A stretch of DNA of 64,000 nt from the NCBI RefSeq assembly GCF_047948215.1, contig NC_134464.1, positions 32,053,020 through 32,117,019 of the forward strand, given 5' to 3'. The DNA comes from Lycorma delicatula. Taxonomy: Eukaryota; Arthropoda; Insecta; Hemiptera; Fulgoridae. The translations under genes were made by a program, and so were the position numbers. Shown piece after piece: positions 49,625 to 61,854 of this stretch; positions within the stretch are counted from its first letter, which is position 1, and every line of letters starts with the position of its first letter. A model generated the notes under the pieces. It had not been told where the DNA came from. It worked only from the letters and a program-made list of their open reading frames with translations, and searched no databases.

Positions 49625-50000
49625 TGTAATTCCGAGTTCAAAGGGTTAAAATGGAGAAAAAAATGAGATTTACTACTTTTTTTAATTTCTCGTTAAAGAA
49701 GGAAGATATCAATTGATTTTTGGTGTGCTTAATTTTCATGTGATTGATGTTCACATGAAAATTACGCATTCTAAATGAAAACTAAATTCTAAATTTTTTA
49801 AATTCAAACTTTAAAAGGTTAAAATGAATTTTGAATTTTTTTTACATCCGGCAATTTTTTTTAATTTCTAGGTAAAAAATGAAGTTATCAACTTGATTTT
49901 TGGTATATGTAATTTTCACTTAAATATCTAAAATCCGATTTTTAAATTTGTCGAAATTTGACCTTCAAAAGAGTGAAGAAAGGTAAAAATATTTCGAAAA
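49625..50000 (+). repeat. Imperfect tandem repeat, about 175-base unit
   Basis: The block TCAAAGGGTTAAAATG ... TTTTTAATTTCTCGTTAAAG ... ATATCAATTGATTTTTGGTG starting near 49636 recurs near 49811 as TTAAAAGGTTAAAATG ... TTAATTTCTAGGTAAAAAAT ... TTATCAACTTGATTTTTGGT. A third start (CTTCAAAAGAGTG) appears near 49962. A perfect 14-bp stem (TAATTTTCATGTGA/TCACATGAAAATTA) lies between units 1 and 2 at 49730-49764. Confidence 0.6.
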
Positions 50001-50293
50001 TGATTGCCAGTTTTCCCAATTTGACTATAATAATTAGATATTACTAGATTGTGAATTAAAAATATTCATTAAAGAAAAAACGATTAATACGTTTAATTTA
50101 TTCTTATATTTCTGTCACCACGGCAACTGCAATAGGTTGTGGAATTTTCCTCGTCAAAGTTCTATGTATTTTAGTTACCATAATTACTACTATTCTGTCT
50201 TTTATAATTAAAATTGTTCAGCTTTCTATAAAATCTGCAAACCTTAATTGTTTCTTATCGGTATTAATCTTACAACGAGAAGGTAACGAACAA

Positions 50294-50405
50294 TGGGGGG
50301 TCCTGACTAGACGAGAATGTCAAACAATTGGTTGTTTCCCCCCTCTGGCCGCGGGGGTCCAGAGGGCAGAGCCCTCTTAATAGACGGTCGGAACTCACCC
50401 GACCG
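50294..50405. other. GC-rich cluster of stem-loops
   Basis: Within 112 bases there are CCCTCTGG/CCAGAGGG (50341-50348, 50359-50366), the overlapping AGAGGGC/GCCCTCT with loop AGA (50361-50377), and CGGTCGG/CCGACCG with a 7-base loop (50385-50405). An upstream G6...C6 pair encloses AAACAATTGGTTGTTT. No coding frame. It may be a transposon terminus, but no matching partner end was found. Confidence 0.6.
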
Positions 50406-50504
50406 GCTATTAAATTAATAAAACATTTAAAATCGTTAAATAATATCATTTTGTTATAAAGTGAACATTACTGGTCAAATTTAAAACTTGTAATTGTAAA
50501 AAAA

Positions 50505-50778
50505 AAAAGGCCAGGGAGTCAGTCTCTTTGCTGAGGGCGTTCGGGTCCATCAGATAGCTGGATCAGGACGTTCTGATGACGCATTGAGGACCCTGGAGGG
50601 AGAGTCATCAAGGCAACCGGGAGGGATGTCGTGATGTCTCAATGATCCAAGAGGGACCCTGTTGGGAGATCAGCTTCAAGCTGCACTAACGGGACTAGTC
50701 TTCAACCACGTCATTTCGGGCCCACCGAAGTAAAGTCTTCTAGGCGGTTACCGATTGCTCTCAAGCGGTAAAAAAAAA
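50505..50778 (+). mobile_element. Short GC-rich retroposon with A-rich ends (unclassified)
   Basis: About 260 bases of moderate-to-high GC (starts GGCCAGGGAGTCAGTCTC, ends CTCAAGCGG) run into a 9-10-base A tract at 50769. A GTAAAAAAAAAAA stretch lies just before the left edge, so the two may form a target duplication. No A/B boxes and no coding frame were recognised. Confidence 0.45.
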
Positions 50779-50784
50779 ATTATA

Positions 50785-53370
50785 TTTATTTTATTAGTTA
50801 TACTATATTATGATTATAAGTTTTGACGATAGGTGTTAGTGGAAAATTCGCCCAACAAAATTAAATAGAAGAAAAAAATATTAAAACAATTAATTATTAA
50901 TAAATAATTTGACGAATTGAGTCTTTGAAGCATTTATTAATCATTTTGTTAAAATTAATTAAAAACTTCTTTTTCTTTTCCTAAAATCTTCATTGAATAT
51001 TTTGTATGGATCTCTAATTCCACTTAGCAAAAGTTTTTTAATGAAAGATTAATTGAATACATATTAAAAGTTTAAAAATGAGATAAGTAATTCTTACCTC
51101 AATAGTTAAGATAATTTGGTTTTAAATATATCATTTATTTTCAAAGACTGAAACAAACAACTTTTTCTGTTATTTCTGAAATAAATTTTTCATAAAAATC
51201 CTGTTCTGAACAAGCAGAAATCTGTGAGATAGTACTCAGCAAATATTACAAAAAAAATTAGACGAATTTTATATATTTATGTTTAACGGTTTTTAATATA
51301 TATACACACACATATATTATTTATATCATTTGCCTACTCTGCAATTGTATACCCGGACCAGTGGACCAAAAGCTTATTACTGACTTTTACTGGTTTTTGT
51401 TCCTTTTTTTCACTCACTCGAATCTATTCAATCCATTAATAGTCATTCAAAATCCTATTCGTTCCTTTATACAAACAAAGATTTTTTTAGAATTTGAACT
51501 GTTTTATTATACGTTTTGAAAAAGGTGACGTTAATATTTCTAATAACCGTTAAAATTGATAAATTTCTAGGAAAAATATCTTGTGAAATATTTTATGCAT
51601 GAAATTGTGTATTCTGCGGTCTTTAAGATTCTTTATGAAAAGTACATTAAAAATCAAATATAATTAATTATTCATTATTATCACTAGCAAAGAACAAAAA
51701 TAATTATATTTAAATTAACTATTGTACAGTATTAAATTAAACTAATAAATAAGGACTGAGCCATGTATAATTTTTGCAAATTTCCGCTTTAGGCACGTGG
51801 TTCTAGACTCGATTATCATCTTTCATGAAACAGGATATAGAAACCGATTTTTTATTCATATCATTAAGAATTAACTCAAAATTATATTAGCAGAATGATA
51901 AAAATATTTTACAAGACTACAATTACGGACAATATTATTAAAAAAACCTACTCATTTAAAGTATATTTATTTATTTTTAAAAAAGAAATGAATTTTAAAA
52001 CAAATCTGGAAATTAAAATATATTTATGTAAAATTACAACCTTTAAGAATTTATTGGAAACGAAGAAATCGTAAGCATCCAAAAATATAGTCAGAAATAA
52101 CTTTTATATCGGGAGCTATATTAAACAGTAGACTGACAATTGTGTAGTTCAGACGTGACCAATCAATAATGTCGTCCGGGGGAAATTGCAAATACTTCTT
52201 CAAGTACTGTATAATTTACTACTTCTAACAATCATATATTTCATAAGGAAACAAAAAAAAAAATTATTAAATGGGTAAAATATTTACTAAATTTTACTGC
52301 ATTTTTTCAAATAACTTTTAAGCAAATAATAATACAGCAATTAGAAACAGTTAATTATAACTCGAGAAACCACTCTGGAAGACCACGTCTGAGATGTTAG
52401 ATGATACTAACCATAATCCACACTTAATATAATTTAAAAATAGAAAAGAGTAAATACAGAGGACTGTTAAGAGATCGGTTGATTTATTTAATGCCTTAAT
52501 TAGCTGATAAGAAAGGAAGGGCTTAATTATGTTTATAAGCTGAACCAGTCTAGCTACACATGAACAAGATGTAATAAAACACGCAAAATACAACCAAAAA
52601 ATAATAATGGTAATAATAATAATAAATTAAGATTGAATAAAAACAATTATAATGAAATAAATAGAAAAAAATAAAATTTTAATGGTATTTACGACCTTCA
52701 AAAAAATAAAAACTTTAAGTTCAAAATAAATAAATGATTTTAGAAAGTTCTTGTATAATTTGAAAATACCTATAGAAAAGAAAAAACCCAGTTGTAGGAA
52801 ATGGCTCGAAGAAGATAAAAAAATCAAATCCGTACACATGAAGAAATTATGGGGCGAAAGAATGAAAAAGACTAAACAATGATATTTGCGGCATCATTTG
52901 TTGGTCTATTCACACAAAAAATAAAATACGAGATAATTAAAAAAAAAAACTAAACAAATTAACAAATTATGTATAAATTAAAATTAGTCACTCAAGTAAA
53001 AACAATAAAAAGAAAAAAGAAGCAAAAAACAGAAATTATACGATCAATAAATCCCATATTATAAGTAAACAATAAATTAAATTTCAACTGAGATATGTAG
53101 AAGAAAATTATTATTAATTTTTATAAATAATAATCACAAAATAAAATGAGATTGTAATGTTTTTAAAGATAAATATCTATTTATTTTTAAGATATTAAAG
53201 ATCTTATATTAAACAAAAAACAAAAGACCCAACGAGATGAGAAGAAAAAATATACTGAAATGTGTAAAAAAAAGTAAATACTGAACGCTAGTAAAATTAA
53301 ATAATAAATAACGGCGAAATAATAAATTCACTAATTATTACAATTATTTATTATTTAAATAATCAAAACT
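50785..53370. other. AT-rich stretch without a recognisable gene
   Basis: Minus-strand frames of 70-80 codons (52351-52593, 52627-52839) are hydrophobic and AT-driven with no motif; taken as chance. Confidence 0.5.
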
Positions 53371-53433
53371 GTTAATTAATCGAGGTTAGGGAGCGAAGCG
53401 AGCGTAGGTTAAGTTTGCTTTGATTATACATAT

Positions 53434-53588
53434 GCCGGCCTCCGTTGCGCGTCTCGGCCTTTAATCCGGTGGTACCGGGTTCGAATCCCGATCAGGTCTG
53501 GCATTTTTACACAAGCTACAAATCATTCATCTCATCCTCTGAAGCAATGCCTAACGGTGGTCCTGGAGGTTAAAAAAAAAGAAAAAAG
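53434..53588 (+). mobile_element. tRNA-derived SINE, family S2 (copy 2)
   Basis: Starts GCCGGCCTCCG and has an intact B box GGGTTCGAATCCCG (53477-53490). The A box is damaged: about ten bases present in the 28.7-kb copy are missing. It then has CATTCATCTCATCCTCTGAA, GCAATGCC and CCTGGAGG with an A-rich tail. GATTATA at 53422-53428 and 53588-53594 is a likely short target duplication. Confidence 0.85.
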
Positions 53589-53599
53589 ATTATATTTAT

Positions 53600-54585
53600 A
53601 ATTTATATCTGTAATTATAAGCAATAATGCGTATATTTTTAATATGTAAATTATGTTAAAATGGTTAAAATGATCGGTTAAAGTAAATTATAAATCCAAT
53701 AACCGTAATTTACTGTAATATAAATTGTTATATTGGGTTATCTATATAACCTGGTTATTGTTATTATCAATATTTACTGCTAGTTTGAGTTATTTCCACG
53801 TGAAAAACTTGCCAACTTTTGGGGAGGAAGAAACGAAAAAGTACCAAATATTTTATTGTATAAATCTTTAGGTAACACAACCATTTCATAATATTATAAT
53901 AGTATTATACAAAAAAATAAAAAATAAAACGACGTTTCGCTTCAAATTCGAAGCTTTCTGAAGTGTAACTGAAAACAACCTACTTAATCATATGTTAAAC
54001 AATATTGGACTGGTCTTATTATTCAGCCAAACTGGAAATTTGATTAATAATAAATCGTATATTTATATCAAAATAGCAATTCTTTTACAAAATATAATCC
54101 TATATATTAATCGTTTATCATTCCATTTAAATCAGATAAAATATATTAAATTATAATAGAATATACACCACACTTAAACCATTAATATCCGTTCTGTTGT
54201 TGATAGAATTTTTACATTTGAAAATATGAATCATTCAAAGTATCAATCTCCTAGCGTTATTTACATCATCACATCTAATATTTTTATTTGTTCATAATTA
54301 AAACTGTGTTCATTTCCTTTTTCATATTTGGATACGGAAGTAAAAATAAAATATTTGTTCTCTATTGCACAAACAACAGAAATTTTTTTATGATTATATG
54401 TATACATTTCTAATCGCCTTAAAGTTCTTAAAGATGAATAGCAAGTTATTCAAAAGTAAGCGAAACAAATTTAATATACTCATAGGTTAGCAATTTAAAT
54501 TATATAACCGAATATAAGATAAAGTTTTAAAAAACAATAACAATAAAAACATAAATTACTTAGACAAATGTATTTTTAAAAAAAT
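53600..54585 (-). other. Probable intron sequence downstream of the LIM exon, AT-rich
   Basis: No further exon was recognised here on the minus strand. Confidence 0.45.
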
Positions 54586-54591
54586 TCTTAC

Positions 54592-54867
54592 CTGAACAAG
54601 CTTGCGGAGGTAGGGGAAATATAAGTGTAGTGGATGACTTTCTACGGGCAACAGCACAGCCCAAACTCTGCGGTTTGAAGCTGCGCAATTGTTGCATGAA
54701 GTCGGAGCATTCCATTAGAGCAACGTCGGCGAAGTGAAGGTCACACAGGATGTGGTTCTTGAAGCGACGCGCCCTCTTTTGATTCGGGCCCGTTAAATTG
54801 AGGCCGCAAGAGTTGCATCGCAGACATTCCTCGTGGTAATGATTGTTATCGTACAGAGGGGAAGGTT
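54592..54867 (-). CDS. Internal exon encoding half of a LIM domain
   Basis: Reading the minus strand, a T-rich tract ending in ACAG precedes the exon at 54868. The exon ends TTGTTCAG followed by GTAAGAAT at 54591, a near-consensus donor. The frame is open for 91 codons after two leading bases (acceptor phase 1, donor phase 1). The protein contains NNHYHEECLRCNSCGLNLTG and, 20 residues after the last Cys, CDLHF. This gives H-x2-C-x2-C-x2-C ... C-x2-H: the end of zinc finger 1 and all of zinc finger 2 of a LIM domain, a protein-interaction module. The part after it (FMQQLRSFKPQSLG, RRKSSTTLIFPLPPQ) is not a second LIM. The first C-x2-C pair must lie in an upstream exon, beyond this window or unrecognised in it. 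I cannot name the gene. GC is far above the flanks, as expected of a conserved exon. Confidence 0.88.
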
Positions 54868-54869
54868 CT

Positions 54870-55560
54870 GTAAAAAAAAAAAATAAAAAAAAAAAGATAT
54901 ATAAATATTTAAAGAAGGGCTTAAATCATAAATCAAGTGTATGGTTCTAATGCAGAAGGAAAGCGTTCAAATATACCGTTTACATATAACCTTACCTCTG
55001 GAAAATTATCTTTTAATATTCTCTATTAGTCGAATATTTTTATTAAATAAAACTACAGACTAAAACCCAACATTTTTAGAAAGAATTTTAACAGTTTTGT
55101 TGAGAGGTATTCAAAAAATATTTTCCTCAGAGTATAAGTAGAAATTCTGTCGTACTTCAGGACAGATTTTCGGTTCTAGTTAAGAAAGAAAGGATGTTGT
55201 TCTGTTGCAATGATTTTTGAAAATAATATTGCTTTCAGTGTTTTTTTTTGAATTTCATGTTATGTTCGTACCATGTGTTCTTTTGTCATATTACGAGTTG
55301 GATATATTAAGTTTGTATATTTGTGTTTTTTCTTCCTCCTTTCCACATACTTGTTGACTTGTGGCTGCGTCAATTGCTTAACACTACTTCTTGTCAACAA
55401 CCCATATTGATACTGACCCATAATTTGTGTGATTTTGGAACCGTACACACAAAAAGGAAAAGGTTTAAATTGATCCAAAACTGACCCAAAATGATTAAAA
55501 CTTTAAAACTGATTTTTTGGACACCAACCCCATTCCTTCATACTAGATCACATTTTGGAT
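54870..55560 (-). other. Probable intron upstream of the LIM exon
   Basis: AT-rich with no exon-like segment. A 72-codon minus-strand frame at 55260-55478 has no recognisable domain. Confidence 0.45.
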
Positions 55561-55564
55561 TATT

Positions 55565-55800
55565 GCGAAACTAAATTACGAGCAAAACTAGTACTTATCG
55601 CGAAATTCCTACTATAGCAAAACTAGCTCGCACCTAACGATAATCGCAAAAATCTGATCTTGTCTTCAAGAAAATGTAGAATTTTAATCATGTGAAACCA
55701 GCTCGCAACTAATGATATTCGCAAAAATATGTTTTAGATTACAAACATAATGTTTTAAGACCACTGAGAAACCAGCTCGCATCTGGTGGCGTTCCAAGAT
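55565..55800 (+). repeat. Imperfect tandem repeat, about 75-base unit
   Basis: CTAGCTCGCACCTAACGATA at 55623, CCAGCTCGCAACTAATGATA at 55698 and CCAGCTCGCATCTGGTGG at 55772 recur at 75- and 74-base intervals. The first two are followed by TCGCAAAAAT. A more decayed unit may start near 55565. Confidence 0.65.
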
Positions 55801-55972
55801 AATATAAATATCTTATCTTGGTTTTTTAACACGTCACTCTCCCAATTACAACATGAAAACCTTGAAAAAGTTCCTGCGAACTGATTCTTTTAAAAATAAA
55901 TAGGGTTCAATTTCTACTAGGTTTAAAATATTGTACCACCTTTCATTAAAATCAATTAAGATCTACGTCTGG

Positions 55973-56300
55973 TAGAACGCATCTCAACCTCGTAGGGGAA
56001 GACACCCACCTTGTGGCATTACCGGTCGTCACACCACCCCCTTCGTTCCGAGCCATGAGAGGCTTTACCGGAAGTCGTCTTTAGACCCTCTAACTGATTA
56101 CATCTCACAGTCATCAGCCAGGTGACGATCGTGATGCCACCGATGTAAATGCCTCTGCAGACATTTGCTTCAGTAAAATACAAAACAAATTTTGCCTTCA
56201 CGTAGGCCTCTTCACAACGGACATCTTCACATCCAGCCTAAACATATTTCTTCTCAAACTAACTAACCGAGACCGCGGACCCCGCGCCTAGTCTAAATGA
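55973..56300 (+). repeat. Unclassified interspersed repeat U1, copy 2
   Basis: Same-orientation sister of 44008-44330, 12 kb away. It ends CCGCGGACCCCGCGCCTAG; the other copy ends in a decayed CCGCGCCTGCCC. A 60-codon minus-strand frame within it shows no named domain. Confidence 0.7.
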
Positions 56301-56341
56301 CCGTTCACAGGCAAAATTATCTTATATGTACAAGATAATAT

Positions 56342-56343
<2 letters not shown>

Positions 56344-56391
<48 letters not shown>
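56344..56391. repeat. (AT)n microsatellite
   Basis: Uninterrupted TA run of about 48 bases. Confidence 0.95.
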
Positions 56392-56394
<3 letters not shown>

Positions 56395-56993
56395 ATTGCA
56401 GAACCGTGTTCAGGAGATTCCAAAACATAATGAAAAGCTGGCCTCCCCAACATTCCCTTAGAGAATCTGTCCGAGTGCAGTAGCGATTTTTTCAAATTCT
56501 ATTTTGAAATCCGCTAAAAATTGTTATTTTCATTATGAAATTTTTTTCCAATAATTTTTCACTATAGTTTACATATTGTGTGGTCTATTAAAAAAAAAAA
56601 CATTATTATAAAAAGGTGACCACCTCATATTCTTTCATAGGTTATTCCTTCCCTTGGGTACTTTGTCTCCGTGGGCAAAGAAATCCTTTTACAGGAAGTC
56701 CGTGGTGTATAAATAAATACGTATTAACATAGAAAGTCCATAAAAAAGCTTAATTTAAAATCTAATTTGGCTATAATAAACATTTATTAACTTTGCTTAT
56801 TTAACTAACAACTAAAACAACATCCGACCAGAAAAGCAGTTTTATAAATATATATTTGTCTATTATACGGACCACAAGGATTAATTATCATACAGAACAG
56901 TAATATTGGTTATATAAAATCCCGTGGCGCTAATATCGCCAGTTTATTGTTCATAACTTGACAGCCATAAACCATTACACGTACATTACATTA

Positions 56994-57044
<51 letters not shown>

Positions 57045-60000
57045 AGAATAATTAAACAAATTTCTGAATACGAATTAGCTCACGTATCCGACAAATATAA
57101 ATCAACCAATTTGCGTGTTTTAAAATAGTAAAATGAAACATAAAGGTTATTTAAAATAAAGTTATAATGTTGTGGATACGTCACTGGTGTTATGCTACAG
57201 AATACATCATTAGTATCTTCTAACAGTACAGGTAATTATTACTTTGCAGACAAAAGAATTACATCAATAAAACTCGAATCTTTACTTAAGTTTTAATAAC
57301 ACTGCAACCAATTAGCAATGTGCAACAAATTATGTATTAAAATATGATTGAAATTGTAAACAAAAACACGGTTTCTTAAGAAAAAAATGTGGAACACATT
57401 TGGGGGAAAATTGAAAAGAAGATTTATGGTCCTTCAAACAAGTTTTCCTCGTAGAAATATTTTACGTTTTTCACGGAACGTTAAAGGATACATCCTTTAA
57501 AATTCGAATTACGAAACGTCGATTTTGTGACCATGATATGATATTCGTTGTTCAACTTCTAAACGTAAATCGCATTTATAACAATGCACGTTGATAATAT
57601 TATTTACGATAACGTTGATCGCAGTAACATGTTCGTACTGTAATTTAATATAGTTCAGGTACATATTTTTCAGTGTTTTTATTACCTTTTATTTTGTGAT
57701 TTCCGTTTTTGTATGTAAGGAATTTACAGTTCAGTCACTTGGTGATGTAACTTTATTTTTTGTTTAAATTGTGCTTTTTGTAAGTGTATTTACAAAATAT
57801 TTAATTTTTCAACTTATGTAACTTTTAAATATACTGTCTTATCAACATTAAAAAGTTATTTAATATTTAAAAAACCTTAATTTTTATTTGCCGCAAACAC
57901 AAAATCTTAATATAAAAAATATGACAGTTAAGTCATTTTATTAATAAAAATGTTACAAAAATAAAATATTACTTTTAAACTAATCGATATAATAAAAGAT
58001 ATTTAATTTTGAAAACTTCAAAGCAAAAATGCCAAAATTTGAAGGTAAGATTGAATTTTTTATCAGTACTATTATCACAAATATCCAGAAAAAATGTTTC
58101 GGATGGTCGTTAAGTAATAGTTAATGTTTTTATTTCTTATTTCACTGCGTTCAACTGAAAATCGTTATATATAATGTTTATAAATACCGTTTAAAGAATT
58201 CAGGGAGTGGTCCCCCCAGACTGAAATAAAGAAAAAAACTTTATATCAATATATGCCCGGAAACGTTCAGCTTACCGGCAATCTGCCAATTTGTATTTTT
58301 AACATAAAAATCTATTTCTCAGGAATGGTTAATGGTATATAATGCTGAAATTTCGTATACTGCTAGTGTATCTAGAGATTTACTTATATAAAAATAATGT
58401 ACCTGATCTCTAAATAAATTTCAAAATGGCGGCATGTAGACTTTTTAATTGTTAATATCTTTGCAACCGCTTATTTATTTAAATGTTATGCTATTACAAA
58501 AAAATCTTAAGCGTTTTATGACAAAGAAAATGACATTTATTCAAATTAATTCCTACGTAAATAATAAAGTTATATAACGATTATTAAAGTGTCATTCTAG
58601 ATTAAAAAAAAAAAAAAAACAGTTTTCAATTTCTCCCTAATAAAATTAAATAACTTGATACGTTCTCAACTGGATTAATTTCATTAATATTATCACGTAA
58701 TAAATTATAATAATTTAATATTATTGAAAATATTACAATTTTATAAACACTCTTTATAAATGGACTTTTAATGTATATCATAGCATCCTTAGATATTACA
58801 CATTACTTTCCTAGCATATTGACTTGGAAACCCGTTATATATTCTCAATATATCAGTGACACGATAATCCTAAAAATTGAAGTTAAGTATTCATGCAAAA
58901 TAGAACGCTTGTATTTTTTTTAAATTAGTTTCTTGAGAAACGTATAAGGAATCACTAGTTTTGAATAGAACTGATTATTTAAATACTTTACAACAAGAAA
59001 CACGCTTGTTAAATTAAATTAACAAAATGAACTTAGCAGTTTTACAGAAATGAAATAAAATATTAATTACTCGTATTAAAAGAAAATTTGGAAACAAAAA
59101 CTGGTAATAATAATAATAATAATAACAATAACAACAATAATAATATTAATAATGATGATAATAATAACTGCATGCAAGGTTGTTTTATTGAAGGACGGAA
59201 TTTTTCCGTTTTTGAAATTGAATGTGTTTGAAAATATCTTAAAAAAGATAAAACTCTAAGAAAAACAAGATACAAAGGAATACAATAGACTAAAATGAAC
59301 GGAATTTATACAACTTAGATGTTTCATGTTTCGTGGGAAATAAATATAGCATTTAAAGATCCTGAATAAGGAAATTAATGGAAGGAGAGTATGAGTAGAC
59401 CGATGAGCAGATAGATTGACAAGTATGATTGCTACGATTAACGAAAGGAATGCAGCTCAGATAAAGAGAGGAAATGAAGGAGAATCGTTGCCTTGGTGAA
59501 GGATCTATATGGTTTGTGAATAACAGATACGTGAGTACAAACCACGAGTTTTGATGTTGGTATAAATTAGGAAATTCAATTAACTTATTTAAAGGTTTTA
59601 TGTTTTAAAAGAGTGTTTAAAATTTGATATTCCTGAAAAAGAAAAGAGCTGTTTGTTTTTTTTAGTAGCATAGAAATAAAGTAAGTACAACTACGGAGGA
59701 AAATGAATTGAATGATTGGTCCTGGGGATTGGTAACGGATACCACTGTCGATCAAAGTTTGAAAGATTATTGTAATCCACAACTGCACAGAATTTCATGA
59801 CCTTTAAATTTATATACATATATATTTCAGCTCTCAATTAAAATTAATCTAAGTATAGTAGCAACAGAAAATATACAATAATCTGTTAAAATATTGAGTT
59901 CAAAAAACCAATTTAATTAAATACGTCACACCCATTGTACAAATATATAGACGCAAGGCTAGACAACTGAAAGAATTAGAAAATTAATATTGGCGAGAAA

Positions 60001-61560
60001 ATTTGATATTTTATAAAATAATGAAAATATTATTTATGTGTTGACATAATTATCATCCTTATTTCATTTCTACCACATTAGCATGTTTTTGAGCACATTT
60101 TTACTAGACATAAGTTAATTTATAGTCGGTTAATATTTTCTTTTAACTATATCTAAAAAAGTTTCTGTTTCAATTAAATAAAAATTTTAATTTATTCTTT
60201 TTACTAATTATTTTTTTATGCGAATTTGCCTCAAAACGTCTGTGTTTACACTGATGAAATAAATAAAAAAATTTCCTTGCACGAACGTTTCATAAAGCTT
60301 AGTATTTCTTTCCATCAATGTAACTCGCATTCAATTTATTATTTATAGATTTACAGACAAGCAACAAAAAATAAAGAGAGAGGAAAACTATTCCATCATT
60401 CTTTAAATATTCACTTCAGAGAAACTAAAGGAAAATTGGAACAGAAATCTAATTTTTTTCTGATTTATTTTTCTTAAACAACATGAAACTATTCTTTGAA
60501 GTACACCTAAACGACCTGCTAGGCAAATCTAAACGTATTTTTTGTTAAAATGTTTGAAATATTTTCAAGAAATACATATTCTTTTAAAAATGCTTTATTA
60601 AAGAGAGATTATACATTAATTTGCTTATCAACATATTTTACGGCGCAACTCACATATTTTCGGATATATATATATATATATGTAAAGAAAAAAGAAGATC
60701 ACCATAAGGTTATTATTAATTATTTAAGGAGACAGCATAAGATTATTTGCGCAAAAAGTACCTGGGTATTAAAGTCATACATAAAAAACGTACTGCACCT
60801 TAAATTAGGACGTTTTGTAACAAATGAACTGATTTTATTTTTTATGATTATTTTAAAAACATCCGGTTCCCGTAAATGACCCTTTATTTGAAAATTATGC
60901 TACACACCAAGTTTTTTAAACAAGTTGTAAGATAATTCCAAGCAATTCTCATCCGTGCTACAACATATAAAAAATTTAAACATATAAAACTTTTTCATTC
61001 GCGATTAACCAATCCAATTTAGTTCATTTTAATCGGAAATTAACCAATGTTGTTTTATTCGCAATCAATAAGGTTGAAAATATTTTACAATTTTTTTATT
61101 ACAATAATTGTAAGCCAAAATTGTGTGCAAAACAAAAAAAAAATAGATTCTCGATATATTTAGACTTAAATTAAAAAAAAATTCTTTTTTCGCGAGGGCA
61201 ATTATAAAAATATTTACAAGATACACATTTACGGTTAAAAATTATATTTTACATTACAAAGCTATCATATAAAGTTAAATGTATTTAAAATATTTAAATT
61301 ATTATTGTGTTTATTTACATCAATAACTTTTAATATTACAAATTTTAGAGGAAAGTGTGCAAGTATAACGAAAAATAAACACAATTTAGGTAATGAAATA
61401 TCTATGATAATCGAAAACTGAAACAAATTCATTAAAAAATATATATATTTTATACGGTAGAATATTACACAATTCATATGAAATTTATTATATAAAAATT
61501 TGCATGAGTTATGTTTTAAATATATAAATACGCTTAGGTTAACTCCAGTCGGGTGTACAA
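56395..61560. other. AT-rich stretch without a recognisable gene
   Basis: Contains (AT)n at 56997-57036 and an AAT/ATA-rich run at 59106-59165. Frames of up to about 109 codons (for example 60550-60879 forward and 61265-61591 reverse) are AT-driven and show no domain. A repeat-like segment without known identity lies at about 58200-58570. Confidence 0.45.
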
Positions 61561-61564
61561 TACT

Positions 61565-61850
61565 GGCTGAGATGAGCAGATAGTTCAACAAAGCTTTTTA
61601 CAGGAAGTTGGAGAAGGAGGAGTAGAATAGAAAAGCAGTCGACCGGTAAGCATACGGAGGGGGAGGAAGCTTGTTGACTAGGCCAACGACTGACTACTAG
61701 CTAGGGGTGGTATCACCCTCAATAGTATGAAAAGAAGGGGTAAGGTAGGCTGACGAGTTACTTAGAATACTCTACAGGAAATTCCATACAACGGACTTCA
61801 ATTAGTTTATAGCGCCGCCTGCTTTGAGAGTACATTTTCGAACTATGAGT
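61565..61850. other. GC-richer non-coding patch
   Basis: Purine-rich, moderate-GC sequence (for example GGAGAAGGAGGAGTAGAATA, GTCGACCGGTAAGC) in AT-rich DNA. No domain, tRNA feature or inverted end was found. Confidence 0.3.
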
Positions 61851-61854
61851 ATTA

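Noticed and set aside
53434..53510. Possible tRNA gene (perfect B box GGGTTCGAATCCCG).
   Set aside because: Damaged A box, target duplication and A-rich tail show that it is a SINE head.
60550..60879. 109-codon forward open frame.
   Set aside because: Includes an (AT)n run (Tyr-Ile repeats) and is lysine/isoleucine rich without any motif.
61265..61591. 108-codon minus-strand hydrophobic open frame.
   Set aside because: Phe/Ile/Leu/Asn composition is what AT-rich DNA yields by chance; no family resemblance.
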